Notes: generated from the sequence alone by a model not told the origin. A stretch of DNA of 64,000 bases from Xanthomonas sp. 3793 (GCF_024806835.1 NZ_JANTYU010000002.1:62001-126000), one strand, 5' to 3'; shown: positions 8,919-16,902, numbered from the stretch's first letter. Numbers and translations are program-made.

Positions 8919-9310
8919 GTGGTTCCGACGACGGTAGCGCCGATCGCCTGCGCGAGTTCACGCAATTCCGCCAGCGCATGAACCAGCGCATCCTGGCCGA
9001 GCCCAATCAGGTCGTACGGCGTTTTTTCGCGCTGGACACCCAGACCTACCAGGCCGGCGCACTGGACGTGAAGACCAAGGAGTTGCTCGGCCTGGTCGCC
9101 TCGATGGTACTGCGCTGCGACGACTGCATCAGCTACCACGTGGCGCAGTGCAAGGAAGCAGGCGTCACCCGTGAAGAGTTCTTCGAAACCTTCTCGGTCG
9201 GTCTGGTGGTCGGCGGCTCCATCGTGATCCCGCACCTGCGCCGCGCGGTGGATTTCCTCGATCAGCTCGAAGGCGGCGCACAGCCTCCCGAGCAGCATGC
9301 GCATGCCTGA
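8915..9310 (+). CDS. Carboxymuconolactone decarboxylase / AhpD-like family protein
   Basis: 131 residues starting in the ATGA overlap with grxC. The signature is LRCDDCISYHVAQCKEAG: a CxxC followed by a histidine proton-relay residue two positions on, as in AhpD-type alkylhydroperoxidases. Coupling to a glutaredoxin supports a thiol-based peroxidase or disulfide role rather than protocatechuate catabolism. The exact substrate is not readable from the sequence. Confidence 0.85.
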   Translation: MSGSDDGSADRLREFTQFRQRMNQRILAEPNQVVRRFFALDTQTYQAGALDVKTKELLGLVASMVLRCDDCISYHVAQCKEAGVTREEFFETFSVGLVVGGSIVIPHLRRAVDFLDQLEGGAQPPEQHAHA

Positions 9311-9349
9311 TGGACACCCGTAGGCGGCTGATTGGCGAGTGCCGGTCAG

Positions 9350-9376
9350 GATTCGGGATTGGGAGTGGGGATTCGT
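9350..9376 (+). repeat. GGGATTC-type dispersed repeat
   Basis: Two to three degenerate copies of the 7-mer GGGATTC in tandem, the same unit as at 593-730 and, in reverse orientation, at 10940-10961. Intergenic; no coding. Confidence 0.6.
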
Positions 9377-9387
9377 AAAAGCAGTTC

Positions 9388-9420
9388 ACGCGCCGCCGTT
9401 GAGGCGGCGCGTCCCGTTTT
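9388..9420 (+). terminator. Intrinsic terminator after grxC-ahpD-like pair
   Basis: A perfect 10-bp GC stem (ACGCGCCGCC / GGCGGCGCGT) with a 5-base loop, followed shortly by TTTT. It follows the two-gene unit. The GGGATTC-type repeat at 9350-9376 lies just before it. No gene is visible in the rest of 9421-9838. Confidence 0.6.
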
Positions 9421-9838
9421 GGCAATGCGCTCGGGGTTGCCAGCCGAGAGGGGCTGGGTTGTCTCCTGGCCGCTTGCCGACCTGGCGGCCTGTCGACGAG
9501 GGCGCCTGACTGCCGTTGCGATGGCGATAGCCGTCCGATAGGTGGGATCGCATCCGGATGGGCCTTGGCGGATCTGGCCGCCTAGGTCCCTCGCTCCGCG
9601 GCGTCTTGCCGGCAGCGTTTGGCCGGGCGGCCTGGTGCGCACGACCGCCGTCGCGCTGGTGAATCGCCTGCTGCAGCAGCAACGCGCTCGCCCTTGCCGG
9701 CGAGCCGCGATGCCTTAGACCAAGGTCGGTTTGGGCGCCGTCACCGGCATCGGGCATAATTGCCGGTGAAACCTCCTTGCGCCGCTTTGCCGGGTTAACG
9801 GCTGGCGCTCCCCCCTTCAAGTTCGGAAACCCAACGTT

Positions 9839-10846
9839 ATGACGCAGACAATCACGGTCATCCGCGGCGACGGTATCGGCCCGGAGATCATGGATGCCAC
9901 GCTGTTCGTGCTCGACGCGCTGCAGGCTGGCCTGACCTACGAGTACGCCGACGCTGGCCTGGTCGCGCTGGAAAAGCACGGCGATCTGCTGCCCGAGTCC
10001 ACTCTGGCGTCGATCACCAAGAACAAGGTGGCGCTGAAAAGCCCGCTGACCACGCCGGTCGGCGAGGGCTTCAGCTCGATCAACGTGGCCATGCGTCGCA
10101 AGTTCGACCTGTACGCCAATGTGCGTCCGGCCAAGTCGTTCCCCAACACCAAGTCGCGTTTCGCCGATGGCGTTGACCTGATCACGGTGCGCGAGAACAC
10201 CGAAGGCGCTTACCTGAGCGAAGGCCAGGAAGTCTCGGCCGACGGCGAAGTGGCCGTTTCCGGCGCCCGCGTCACCCGCAAGGGCTCCGAGCGCATCGTG
10301 CGCTACGCCTTCGACCTGGCGCGCGCCACCGGCCGCAAGAAGGTCACCGCGGTGCACAAGGCCAACATCATCAAGTCGACCTCGGGCCTGTTCCTGAAAG
10401 TCGCTCGCGACGTGGCCGCGCAGTATCCGGAAATCGAGTTCCAGGAAATGATCGTCGACAACACCTGCATGCAGCTGGTGATGCGTCCGGAGCAGTTCGA
10501 CATCATCGTGACCACCAACCTGTTCGGCGACATCATCTCCGACCTGTGTGCGGGTCTGGTTGGTGGCCTGGGCCTGGCCCCGGGCGCCAACATCGGTGTC
10601 GATGCGGCGATCTTCGAAGCCGTGCACGGCTCGGCGCCGGACATCGCAGGGCAGGGCAAGGCCAACCCGTGCGCGCTGCTGCTGGGCGCCGCGCAGATGC
10701 TGGACCACATCGGCCAGCCGCAGAACGCCGAGCGCCTGCGCGAAGCGATCGTCGCCACCCTGGAAGCCAAGGACGCGCTGACCCCCGACCTGGGCGGCAC
10801 CGGCAACACCATGGGCTTCGCCAAGGCCATCGCCAGCCGCCTCTGA
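9839..10846 (+). CDS. icd: NAD-dependent isocitrate dehydrogenase
   Basis: 335 residues. Oxidatively decarboxylates isocitrate to 2-oxoglutarate in the TCA cycle. Family signatures: VIRGDGIGPEIMDA at the N-terminus; KSPLTTPVGEGFSSINVAMR (substrate-binding region); DLITVRENTEGAYLSEGQ; the metal-binding segment NLFGDIISDLCAGLVGGLGLAPG; and HGSAPDIAGQGKANP near the cofactor site. The short homodimeric form resembles eukaryotic-type NAD-IDH and 3-isopropylmalate dehydrogenase, and NAD use is known for Xanthomonas enzymes of this type. Homoisocitrate dehydrogenase is a lesser alternative. Confidence 0.88.
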   Translation: MTQTITVIRGDGIGPEIMDATLFVLDALQAGLTYEYADAGLVALEKHGDLLPESTLASITKNKVALKSPLTTPVGEGFSSINVAMRRKFDLYANVRPAKSFPNTKSRFADGVDLITVRENTEGAYLSEGQEVSADGEVAVSGARVTRKGSERIVRYAFDLARATGRKKVTAVHKANIIKSTSGLFLKVARDVAAQYPEIEFQEMIVDNTCMQLVMRPEQFDIIVTTNLFGDIISDLCAGLVGGLGLAPGANIGVDAAIFEAVHGSAPDIAGQGKANPCALLLGAAQMLDHIGQPQNAERLREAIVATLEAKDALTPDLGGTGNTMGFAKAIASRL

Positions 10847-10869
10847 GCGACATCGCTACAGCAAAAAGA

Positions 10870-10905
10870 CAAAAAGAAAGGGCGCCCAGGCGCCCTTTCT
10901 TTTTG
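10870..10905. terminator. Bidirectional intrinsic terminator between convergent genes
   Basis: A 17-bp perfect stem with A-rich left and T-rich right flanks (AAAAAGAAAGGGCGCC / GGCGCCCTTTCTTTTT) and a 2-base centre. It serves the plus-strand icd and the minus-strand gene ending at 10964. Confidence 0.92.
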
Positions 10906-10939
10906 CTCGAAACCCAGATGCTCGAGGAACCGCTGTTGC

Positions 10940-10961
10940 GATTCCCGAATCCCGAATCCCG
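10940..10961 (-). repeat. GGGATTC-type dispersed repeat
   Basis: Three tandem copies of the reverse-complement unit GAATCCC (one degenerate) ending next to the stop of the minus-strand gene at 10964. Confidence 0.6.
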
Positions 10962-10963
10962 GC

Positions 10964-11725
10964 TCAGTTGCGCGACTGCAGCTTCGACAGCAAGCGCAGG
11001 AACTCGATGTACAGCCACACCAGCGTCACCATCAGGCCGAACGCGCCGTACCACTCCATGTGCTTGGGCGCGCCCTGTTCGACGCCGCTTTCGATGAAGT
11101 CGAAGTCCAGCACCAGGTTCAGCGCGGCCACCACGACCACGAACAGGCTGAAGCCGATCCCGATCAGACCCGAGTCGTGGATGAAGGGAATGCGCACGCC
11201 AAAAAAGCCCAGCACGATGGTCGCCAGATACACCAGCGCAATGCCGCCGGTGGCCGCTACCACGCCCAGCTTGAAGTTCTCCGTGGCCTTGATCATGCCG
11301 CTGCGGTAGGCGAACAGCAGCGCGAACATGGTGCCGAAGGTCAGCAGCACCGCCTGGAACACGATGCCGTTGAAACGCGCCTCGTAGACCGCCGAGATCG
11401 AGCCCAGGAAGAAGCCTTCCACCAGCGCGTACAGCGGTGCGGTGACCGGTGCCCAGGTCGGCTTGAAGCTGGTCGCCAGTGCGAACACCAGCCCGCCGAT
11501 CGCACCGGCGATCATGTACAGGCGTGCTGCCGGTAGCGGCATGCCGTCGGCACCGATCGATTGCGACCAGGCGAAGGCGGCAGTGAGTACCGCCATCAGC
11601 AACAGCAGGCCGGTCTTGTTGACGGTGCCGTTGAGGGTCATCGCCTGACCATCGCGGGTGACCACCGAGCCGGAGCCGAGGTCGAGGAACGTGGATTCCC
11701 GAAGGGCCGGGTTACCGCTACGCAT
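10964..11725 (-). CDS. Bax inhibitor-1/YccA family membrane protein
   Basis: 253 residues with about seven hydrophobic helices starting at residue 38 (TGLLLLMAVLTAAFAWS). The N-terminal NPALRESTFLD segment and VFQAVLLTFGTMFALLFAYRSGMIKATENF belong to the Bax1-I_like branch of the BI-1 superfamily. Relatives conduct calcium or protons, or modulate membrane proteases (YccA with FtsH). The C-terminus ends in a loop with charged residues, as is usual for the family. The gene stands alone and ends at a shared bidirectional terminator. Confidence 0.88.
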   Translation of the reverse strand: MRSGNPALRESTFLDLGSGSVVTRDGQAMTLNGTVNKTGLLLLMAVLTAAFAWSQSIGADGMPLPAARLYMIAGAIGGLVFALATSFKPTWAPVTAPLYALVEGFFLGSISAVYEARFNGIVFQAVLLTFGTMFALLFAYRSGMIKATENFKLGVVAATGGIALVYLATIVLGFFGVRIPFIHDSGLIGIGFSLFVVVVAALNLVLDFDFIESGVEQGAPKHMEWYGAFGLMVTLVWLYIEFLRLLSKLQSRN

Positions 11726-11876
11726 AGGTGTTCTCCATGAAGGTGGTGCTCGCCGTATGGGTGAGCGTTGCAGCGAGGATACCGGATCGCCCGATTTACA
11801 CGGAAATGATTGACAGCGAGGCCAATCGTTCCCAAAATAGCCGACCTTTCCAGCCTTCGGGATGGAAGGGTCCCGC

Positions 11877-11953
11877 CGGGGTATAGCGCAGTCTGGTAGC
11901 GCGCCTGCTTTGGGAGCAGGATGTCGGGGGTTCGAATCCCTCTACCCCGACCA
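11877..11953 (+). tRNA. tRNA-Pro(TGG)
   Basis: Cloverleaf with acceptor CGGGGTA / TACCCCG, anticodon loop TTTGGGA (TGG), T-arm GGTTCGAATCC and encoded CCA. First of four tRNAs in tandem on the plus strand. Confidence 0.97.
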
Positions 11954-11995
11954 TTCCGAGCTCTTGACGGCGTGGGAATGCGAAGTTCGGTCCGG

Positions 11996-12072
11996 GCGCC
12001 CGTAGCTCAACCGGATAGAGCACCGGCCTTCTAAGCCGGCGGTTACAGGTTCGAGTCCTGTCGGGCGCGCCA
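11996..12072 (+). tRNA. tRNA-Arg(TCT)
   Basis: Acceptor GCGCCCG / CGGGCGC, anticodon loop CTTCTAA (TCT), T-arm GGTTCGAGTCC, encoded CCA. 42 bases after tRNA-Pro. Confidence 0.97.
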
Positions 12073-12104
12073 TCGGCGGTACGGTAGGAAGCAGGTTTTC
12101 AGTG

Positions 12105-12181
12105 GTGGCTGTAGCTCAGCTGGTTAGAGTACTGGATTGTGATTCCAGATGTCGGGGGTTCGAGTCCCCTCAGCCACCCCA
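12105..12181 (+). tRNA. tRNA-His(GTG)
   Basis: Acceptor GTGGCTG / CAGCCAC with the extra 5' G at 12104 available for the -1 position, anticodon GTG in TTGTGAT, encoded CCA. Confidence 0.97.
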
Positions 12182-12265
12182 CTGATAGCAAGAAAGTTTG
12201 ACCCGATGCGTCGCGGGGTGTTGCAACGAAGCAAAAAAGCGCATATCATGCGCGACTCAGTTTCA

Positions 12266-12341
12266 GGGCCGTTAGCTCAGTTGGTAGAGCAGTTGACTCT
12301 TAATCAATAGGTCCAAGGTTCGAATCCTTGACGGCCCACCA
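12266..12341 (+). tRNA. tRNA-Lys(CTT), prophage integration target
   Basis: Acceptor GGGCCGT / ACGGCCC, anticodon loop CTCTTAA (CTT), encoded CCA. The gene is intact. Its 3' 46 bases (12296-12341) are repeated exactly at 52775-52820, so the left half is chromosomal and the 3' half from the anticodon arm is reconstituted by the phage att sequence. Confidence 0.97.
12296..12341 (+). repeat. attL core (46-bp direct repeat)
   Basis: From ACTCTTAATC in the anticodon arm to the CCA end of tRNA-Lys. Identical to 52775-52820; the bases immediately outside differ on both sides. Confidence 0.93.
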
Positions 12342-12347
12342 ATTAAA

Positions 12348-12382
12348 GCAGCCACTTAGCGCAAGCCAAGTGGCTGTTTTTC
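12348..12382 (+). terminator. Intrinsic terminator after tRNA-Lys, phage-borne copy
   Basis: Stem CAGCCACTT / AAGTGGCTG followed by TTTTT. A diverged equivalent lies at the same place after attR (52827-52859). The phage thus carries its own version of the tRNA operon terminator. Confidence 0.85.
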
Positions 12383-12426
12383 TTTGCGTCGGGAAAATTG
12401 CCGGGAAAATTGGCGGGGAGGCGTGG

Positions 12427-13053
12427 ATGCTTACTGGGTGGATTGGTTTCGTTGGCGTCCTAGCTGGGGCGATCGTTACAGGTGGAATTGGGTGGTTCAC
12501 CGAAACTCGGAGAGAAAGGCGGCAGTCTAAGTCCCTTGCAGTTGCGGTCGCTGCTGAGGCTGCCGCCATTGCTGAGATTGTTAGACGTCGTCAATACGTC
12601 GATGGATTGGTGGCCCACGCAAGCGCAGCGAAGGCTGGCCGCGTTTTCGGTATGCAGGTGAAGCTTCCAGCGCAAGTTGCAGTCGTCATTAAGGGAGCGC
12701 GTGAAAGGGCGGGCACACTGCCGGATCAGCTGCCTGCGCTTGTGCCCAAGCTGGCCATGCTCATAGAAAGCCTTGAAGTTGACATGCAGCGGCTTTTTGA
12801 ACATCCAGTGGATAGCCCTCAAGCTCTCCTTTCTTCGAATGATGTGCAAGGGGCCATCGATTTTTACGCCGAGACGCTGGCAATCATCTGCTCGGTCCTT
12901 TGGTACTGCGATCTGGTGGTGTCAGTGGTCAAACGACTGCATCCGATAGAGGCTGCAGCCTTGGTCGTATGCCGAAGTCAGGTTGAGCGTGATCTCTTTC
13001 CTCAAGGTGAGCCCGGTTCTCGGCAGATTGTGATGAACCCCTCAATCATTTAG
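12427..13053 (+). CDS. Accessory membrane-anchored protein of unknown function
   Basis: 208 residues from the ATG at 12427, which has GGGGAGG seven bases upstream; an ORF extension to 12328 reads through the tRNA end and terminator and is rejected. One N-terminal hydrophobic segment (MLTGWIGFVGVLAGAIVTGGIGW) is followed by basic RRERRQ and a soluble helical domain. No family is recognised. It is the first gene inside attL and convergent with the integrase, their stop codons overlapping by two bases. The position is typical of lysogenic conversion genes. Confidence 0.75.
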   Translation: MLTGWIGFVGVLAGAIVTGGIGWFTETRRERRQSKSLAVAVAAEAAAIAEIVRRRQYVDGLVAHASAAKAGRVFGMQVKLPAQVAVVIKGARERAGTLPDQLPALVPKLAMLIESLEVDMQRLFEHPVDSPQALLSSNDVQGAIDFYAETLAIICSVLWYCDLVVSVVKRLHPIEAAALVVCRSQVERDLFPQGEPGSRQIVMNPSII

Positions 13054-14234
13054 CGCGCGAAGTTAGGGGGCGGCACAACAGGTAAATCGTGTGCGTAGCG
13101 GTTTGTCATTTGTTGCGTGGCGTGCCCAGCAGCTTCTTGCTTGTCCGCACGTGTGCCCACGGTATCGGTGATGCCACGATGCTTCAGACCGTGCAGGCTG
13201 AATCGCTGCTCAGCCGTTATCGCGCCATCTTTGATCGCCAGCAGGATCATCCGTTGCCAAGCGCTGTCGAGCGCTGATTTGCTGAGAGGCGTACCTGACT
13301 GATTGACCAACAGCCTGCGTCTCTCGGGCTTCACTTGTACAGGGCGGCCATGCGCCTGCATCGCTTTCTGTCGGTACGCCGCAAGCCATGCCCATGCGTT
13401 ACGGAGATCATCGTTCCATGCGGTGACAGTGTCCCTTGAACCCTTACGGCGGCTGCTTCGAATCCCCTCCTTCTCAGCATGGGCATCCGTTAGGTCTGTG
13501 ACCTCAATGCCGCGCAAGCGCACGTTATAGGCCAGCAGCATCACGGCGTGGAGGTAAGGCGGCACGCTGCCACGGGTATGTGCCTTGAGGCTGCCGCGCT
13601 CGAGCGCGAAGGTCAGCACGGTGGCAAATACATCGGATTCGGGCATGTTGTGCTCGCCGCGCTCCTTCGCCTGGCGGACACCCTTAGCAGGGTTGTTCTC
13701 GCATAGGCCCATGCGGATGCCCCAGCCGAGGGTGCGGCGCAGGTAGCGCAAGACATGGTTGGCTTTGCTCGGGCGCGGTTCGATTGCCGGCTGCAGTTTG
13801 GTTGCTGGCCGACCTCCCGCTAGGGTCTCGACCAGGCGCTGCATCGCCGGCACGTTGATGCGCGCAATCTGCATCTTGCCGAGCAGCGAACCATCCTTGA
13901 GCACATACGAAGTCGCGGTCTGCGCGCACCAGCGGTAATCCCGCTGTGTGTCCTTCGACAGCTCTGCAAATTCCGTGGACTCCTCGAAGCGCTCCGCGAG
14001 GTAAGCCAATGTGCCCCGGGCCTCATTGCCGGCGGCGGCTTCAGCAATGCTGTGGAGCTCGGAAAGCCGGATATCAGCATGGGCGACCGTCTTCTTTCGC
14101 GGACGGCCCCCTTCGGGATGAGCCTCTAAGAGATACCAGCGGTTGTCTTCCCAATAGATGCCCTTAGGAAGCGCTGCTTGGTCAATATGTGCCGGAATAT
14201 CCGGGTTGAACTTCCGTTTTCTACCGCGTCCCAT
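13050..14234 (-). CDS. int: Phage tyrosine integrase
   Basis: 394 residues from the ATG at 14234, which shares a base with the preceding stop (TGATG). The open frame extends further upstream, but that part overlaps other genes. Catalytic residues of tyrosine recombinases: Arg in AYNVRLRGIEVTDL, His-x-x-Arg in LHGLKHRGITD, a His in AGHATQQMT, and the nucleophile Tyr in TNRYAHDLP near the C-terminus. An N-terminal SAM-like core-binding domain precedes them. It catalyses integration at the tRNA-Lys att site and excision. Lysine 'catalytic beta' region KGSRDTVTAW is also present. Confidence 0.95.
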   Translation of the reverse strand: MGRGRKRKFNPDIPAHIDQAALPKGIYWEDNRWYLLEAHPEGGRPRKKTVAHADIRLSELHSIAEAAAGNEARGTLAYLAERFEESTEFAELSKDTQRDYRWCAQTATSYVLKDGSLLGKMQIARINVPAMQRLVETLAGGRPATKLQPAIEPRPSKANHVLRYLRRTLGWGIRMGLCENNPAKGVRQAKERGEHNMPESDVFATVLTFALERGSLKAHTRGSVPPYLHAVMLLAYNVRLRGIEVTDLTDAHAEKEGIRSSRRKGSRDTVTAWNDDLRNAWAWLAAYRQKAMQAHGRPVQVKPERRRLLVNQSGTPLSKSALDSAWQRMILLAIKDGAITAEQRFSLHGLKHRGITDTVGTRADKQEAAGHATQQMTNRYAHDLPVVPPPNFAR

Positions 14235-14455
14235 CAGATCAGCTCCATGGTGTTTGTCGTTTCTCCCTGAGCGGTATGCAGGCCAAGCGCGGCATTGAGT
14301 GCGTCCACGGTTGTCCAAATGCCGCCGCGACCGTCGTACTTGAAGCGAATGCCCTGATCGCTGGCCCAGCGCACTACTGTGGATGCACGGGGAGCAGGAC
14401 CGATCGGCGCGCAGAGGCGACGCAGATCCTCGAACGTAATCACCGGACTGCTCAC
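14234..14455 (-). CDS. DUF4224-like small protein, putative excisionase
   Basis: 73 residues from a GTG at 14455 that overlaps the preceding stop (GTGA). Sequence FEDLRRLCAPIGPAPRASTVVRWASDQGIRFKYDGRGGIW resembles the DUF4224 fold, a winged-helix-like domain common immediately upstream of phage integrases. The TGA overlaps the integrase ATG, so the two are coupled. By position it is the best candidate recombination directionality factor. This is inference from context. Confidence 0.7.
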   Translation of the reverse strand: MSSPVITFEDLRRLCAPIGPAPRASTVVRWASDQGIRFKYDGRGGIWTTVDALNAALGLHTAQGETTNTMELI

Positions 14456-14643
14456 GCGCCTTGTCCCCCGATCCACTCCCGCCTGCGCCGCCATTGCTCG
14501 CGCATTTCCTCCACGAGCACGTCAGCTGCGACGTAGCCGCGCTGGGCCGCGATGCGGAGCCGTAGCTCTCGCACCTTGGCTGCATCCACGTAGCCCTGCC
14601 GAAGCCAGTGGCGCGCCTCGCAAGCCCTGCGAAACCCTTCCAT
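14452..14643 (-). CDS. Small basic phage protein, unknown
   Basis: 63 residues from the ATG at 14643 with GAGG eight bases upstream. Charged helical protein (RRACEARHWLRQGYVDAAKV ... EEMREQWRRRREWIGG). No family recognised. Its stop overlaps the start of the DUF4224-like gene. Confidence 0.6.
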   Translation of the reverse strand: MEGFRRACEARHWLRQGYVDAAKVRELRLRIAAQRGYVAADVLVEEMREQWRRRREWIGGQGA

Positions 14644-14657
14644 GTTCGCGCCCTCGA

Positions 14658-14930
14658 TCATCGCTGGCGCGCGCCAGTGAAGCGCAGACCGAGCTGCACG
14701 ACGTTTGGGGCGCAGTGACGTGGCTGGCGTGCTGCGCGGATCCGATGCGCTCGGCGCCATTCGATCATGGCCAGCTCGTAGCTGGGATGCTTCTGCGTGC
14801 GCCCACACACGCACTCGATGAAGTGCCCGCCGCCCGCCTCGGGGCGGCGGGCATCGAGCATATGGCGAGCAATGTGGCCGTTCCTGCAGGGCGGCAGAGG
14901 ATTATCGTGGTCGACCTGACGTTGCGTCAC
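14658..14930 (-). CDS. Small Cys/His-rich phage protein, zinc-ribbon-like
   Basis: 90 residues from a GTG at 14930 with a strong GGAGG and a GTGA overlap with the preceding stop. CRNGHIARHMLDARR ... HFIECVCGRTQKHPSYELAMIEWRRAH has the CxxGH-n-CxCG pattern of small phage zinc-binding proteins. Function unknown; probably nucleic-acid or protein binding in the early operon. Confidence 0.7.
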   Translation of the reverse strand: MTQRQVDHDNPLPPCRNGHIARHMLDARRPEAGGGHFIECVCGRTQKHPSYELAMIEWRRAHRIRAARQPRHCAPNVVQLGLRFTGARQR

Positions 14931-15151
14931 GGTACCTCCCGGCGCAGCACGCGCTCGGCGTCCCGAAGATGCTGCACGGTGTCGGAGTCGATCCGGTCCA
15001 GCGCCTGGGCAATGGTGTAGTCCATCTCGGCCAGCCAATCGGCACGATTCAGCACCAGAGCGGCGGTCAGCGCCTCTCCGGTGGACAAGGTGCCAGGCTC
15101 TCCCATACGCGCGGCAGCGCGGGCAATTTCGATCGTGCGCTGCAGGTTCAT
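14927..15151 (-). CDS. Small early-operon phage protein, unknown
   Basis: 74 residues from the ATG at 15151 (MNLQRTIEIARAAARMG) with GGAGG eight bases upstream. Mostly helical and acidic/basic mixed. No family recognised. Overlaps both neighbours by 4 bases (ATGA upstream, GTGA downstream). Confidence 0.65.
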   Translation of the reverse strand: MNLQRTIEIARAAARMGEPGTLSTGEALTAALVLNRADWLAEMDYTIAQALDRIDSDTVQHLRDAERVLRREVP

Positions 15152-15420
15152 GGCTGCGTCCTCCATGCGGTGCCGAGCTGGGTGCGTGCTTCATCGACAC
15201 GCATGAGGCGCAAACCCCAGCGAACCGACCAGGTGTGCGCTTGCTGTTCGTCGCAGGTCAGGATCAGCTGCCCGGAAGACTCCAGGCGATCAGCGCGGAA
15301 CGCGAACAACATATCGTCCAGCTCGATGACCTCCTGCAGACCCAGCTTCTGACACAAAGCCTCGGCGTTGAGTGATTTGGCGCTGCCCTGCGGGCCGAGG
15401 AGGATGACGGAATCAGCCAT
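15148..15420 (-). CDS. Small phage protein with P-loop-like motif
   Basis: 90 residues from the ATG at 15420 (MADSVILLGPQGSAKSLNAE). GPQGSAKS after a hydrophobic beta strand fits a Walker A loop, and the length suggests a minimal kinase-like or truncated ATPase fold; VIELDDMLF could be a strand with acidic Walker-B-like residues. No other motif is visible. Embedded in the overlapping early operon. Confidence 0.6.
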   Translation of the reverse strand: MADSVILLGPQGSAKSLNAEALCQKLGLQEVIELDDMLFAFRADRLESSGQLILTCDEQQAHTWSVRWGLRLMRVDEARTQLGTAWRTQP

Positions 15421-15595
15421 GAGCAGCCTCCCGCCGCACGGCCATGCGCGTGCGGCGATGTAGCCGCTGCGGCACCTGTCCGACAGCCAGGCCGGTCTGA
15501 GTGCGGCGCGGACGGCGCGAGGTCCACAGCTTGTAGACCAGGGCACCACCGGCCGCCGGCGCCAGGATCATTGCCAAAGCCAGCAGCTCACCCAT
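15413..15595 (-). CDS. Small membrane protein of the early operon
   Basis: 60 residues. One N-terminal hydrophobic helix (ELLALAMILAPAAGGALVYKLW) followed by a strongly basic tail rich in Arg. Overlaps genes on both sides. Function unknown. Confidence 0.5.
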   Translation of the reverse strand: MGELLALAMILAPAAGGALVYKLWTSRRPRRTQTGLAVGQVPQRLHRRTRMAVRREAAHG

Positions 15596-16013
15596 GGGCC
15601 ACCTCCCGTTCGGCCTGCGCCATCGCAGCGGCCGCAGCCGCGGTGGGCCTGCGCGGCAGCATGTTGGCCAGATCGAAGGGGAAGTCCAGGCCGTCCATGA
15701 ACTCGGCCAGTTCCGTACTGATGCGGTCTTCCGCCGTCGTCCACAGGCGGGGGCCGTCGATGAGTTTCCAGCCAGTGCCGGTGCCGCGACGCCGTTCCCA
15801 GGACTGACGCACCTGGCGAAGCGGTCCCATGTTCAGAGTGGCGGTGACTACCACCGCACCATGCGTGACGTGCATGGTGATGGTCGCCGAGCAGTCACCC
15901 ATGCCGCGATCGTAGGCGACGACGGCCGGCGTGCTAGCCTCCGCTCCAGGTCCGGTGCTCAAAACCAACGGACGTGCTGCCGTGGCTGGACGTGTTCCAG
16001 TGTGCTGTTGCAT
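15588..16013 (-). CDS. Phage protein of unknown function
   Basis: 141 residues from the ATG at 16013, with GGAGA seven bases upstream. A central beta-rich segment (CSATITMHVTHGAVVVTATL) is followed by a Trp-containing region and an Ala-rich C-terminal helix. No family recognised. Part of the minus-strand early operon. Confidence 0.65.
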   Translation of the reverse strand: MQQHTGTRPATAARPLVLSTGPGAEASTPAVVAYDRGMGDCSATITMHVTHGAVVVTATLNMGPLRQVRQSWERRRGTGTGWKLIDGPRLWTTAEDRISTELAEFMDGLDFPFDLANMLPRRPTAAAAAAMAQAEREVAHG

Positions 16014-16091
16014 ATCGACTCTCCTGAGTTGCGTTGGTGGAGGGCCTTGGGGCGGTGTTACAGCACCGCCCGCCGGCCCGCTGTTGCGGGG

Positions 16092-16364
16092 TTAGATCAG
16101 GTCAGCGCCGGATGGCGGGATGCTGGGGTCAGGCTCACGCAGACGCTGCGCGCCGTTGAGCACATCAAGTAATTCGTGGCGGATGTACTCGGCCACTGCT
16201 GCCGGTCCGTCGTGATTGATGCCTGCCTCGATCGCGACATCATTGGTCAGCGCCGCGAGCAATGCGGCCGCGTGGTACGCGCGCCAGAGGCGGTATTGCT
16301 CCTCTTCGTTGATCGAGAAATCGGCGTCCGCCGGCAGCTGTAAGTTCGGGTGAGCAGCGTCCAT
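16092..16364 (-). CDS. Small phage protein, unknown
   Basis: 90 residues from the ATG at 16364 (MDAAHPNLQLPADADF) with GGAGG nine bases upstream; starts inside the preceding stop (TGATG). Acidic and helical. No family recognised. Confidence 0.65.
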   Translation of the reverse strand: MDAAHPNLQLPADADFSINEEEQYRLWRAYHAAALLAALTNDVAIEAGINHDGPAAVAEYIRHELLDVLNGAQRLREPDPSIPPSGADLI

Positions 16365-16651
16365 CAAGCCACCTCCAATGTGGGCATGCGATCGATTACC
16401 CATTCCTGCAGCGCGGCGGCCTCGGCTTCCGGCATCACAACGTGCAACGAGCCAATGGCCAGGCCAGTGCCGTTATCGACCAGGAACAACTCGGAAGCCT
16501 TTTTGATCGCGCTGCAGGCGAACATGACTGGCGCGCGATCATGCAAGCCATCGGCATACAGCTCGGCTAGCACGTCGGTCGCCCGGATCTGCAGGAGCAG
16601 GTAGACGCCGGGAGCGAGGCGCAGCGCTTTATGCAAGTCGCGGCGGCTCAC
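16364..16651 (-). CDS. Small phage protein, unknown
   Basis: 95 residues from a GTG at 16651 overlapping the preceding stop (GTGA). Sequence VSRRDLHKALRLAPGVYLLL ... DVLAELYADG ... LFLVDNGTGLAIGSLHVVM looks like a compact alpha/beta domain. Function unknown. Confidence 0.65.
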   Translation of the reverse strand: MSRRDLHKALRLAPGVYLLLQIRATDVLAELYADGLHDRAPVMFACSAIKKASELFLVDNGTGLAIGSLHVVMPEAEAAALQEWVIDRMPTLEVA

Positions 16652-16866
16652 TGGCGCACCTCTGCCAGGTCGGCATTGGTGGTGGAAATGGCGGCCTCGA
16701 CATCGGCCAGCGTCAGTGCTTCGGGCGCCTTGCCCATGGCCTGTAGCTTCGCCTGCAGGGCGAGCCAGGCGGTGTGGTTCCAATCGAGGGTGTTGGCGAT
16801 CAGGCCGAAGTAATGGGCGATCTGACGCGCGGCATTGGCCGGCGCTTCTTGAGCGTCGTATGTCAT
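16648..16866 (-). CDS. Small phage protein with long open leader
   Basis: 72 residues from the ATG at 16866 (MTYDAQEAPANAARQIAHYF), which has GGAG eight bases upstream. The frame stays open to 17211 (187 residues). The extra 115 codons contain two related protein segments, SATGFDSL and SATSFDSV, matching a DNA repeat. That layout recalls the Ash-type proteins of P4-like elements, so a longer product from 17211 or 17193 cannot be excluded. Function unknown. Confidence 0.55.
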   Translation of the reverse strand: MTYDAQEAPANAARQIAHYFGLIANTLDWNHTAWLALQAKLQAMGKAPEALTLADVEAAISTTNADLAEVRQ

Positions 16867-16902
16867 GGTGCAGGCTCCGTTGTAGTTGGAGTCCGCCACG
16901 AC

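Noticed and set aside
12328..12426. Upstream extension of the membrane protein gene at 12427
   Set aside because: Would begin inside the tRNA-Lys gene and read through the terminator; a strong ribosome site marks the ATG at 12427.
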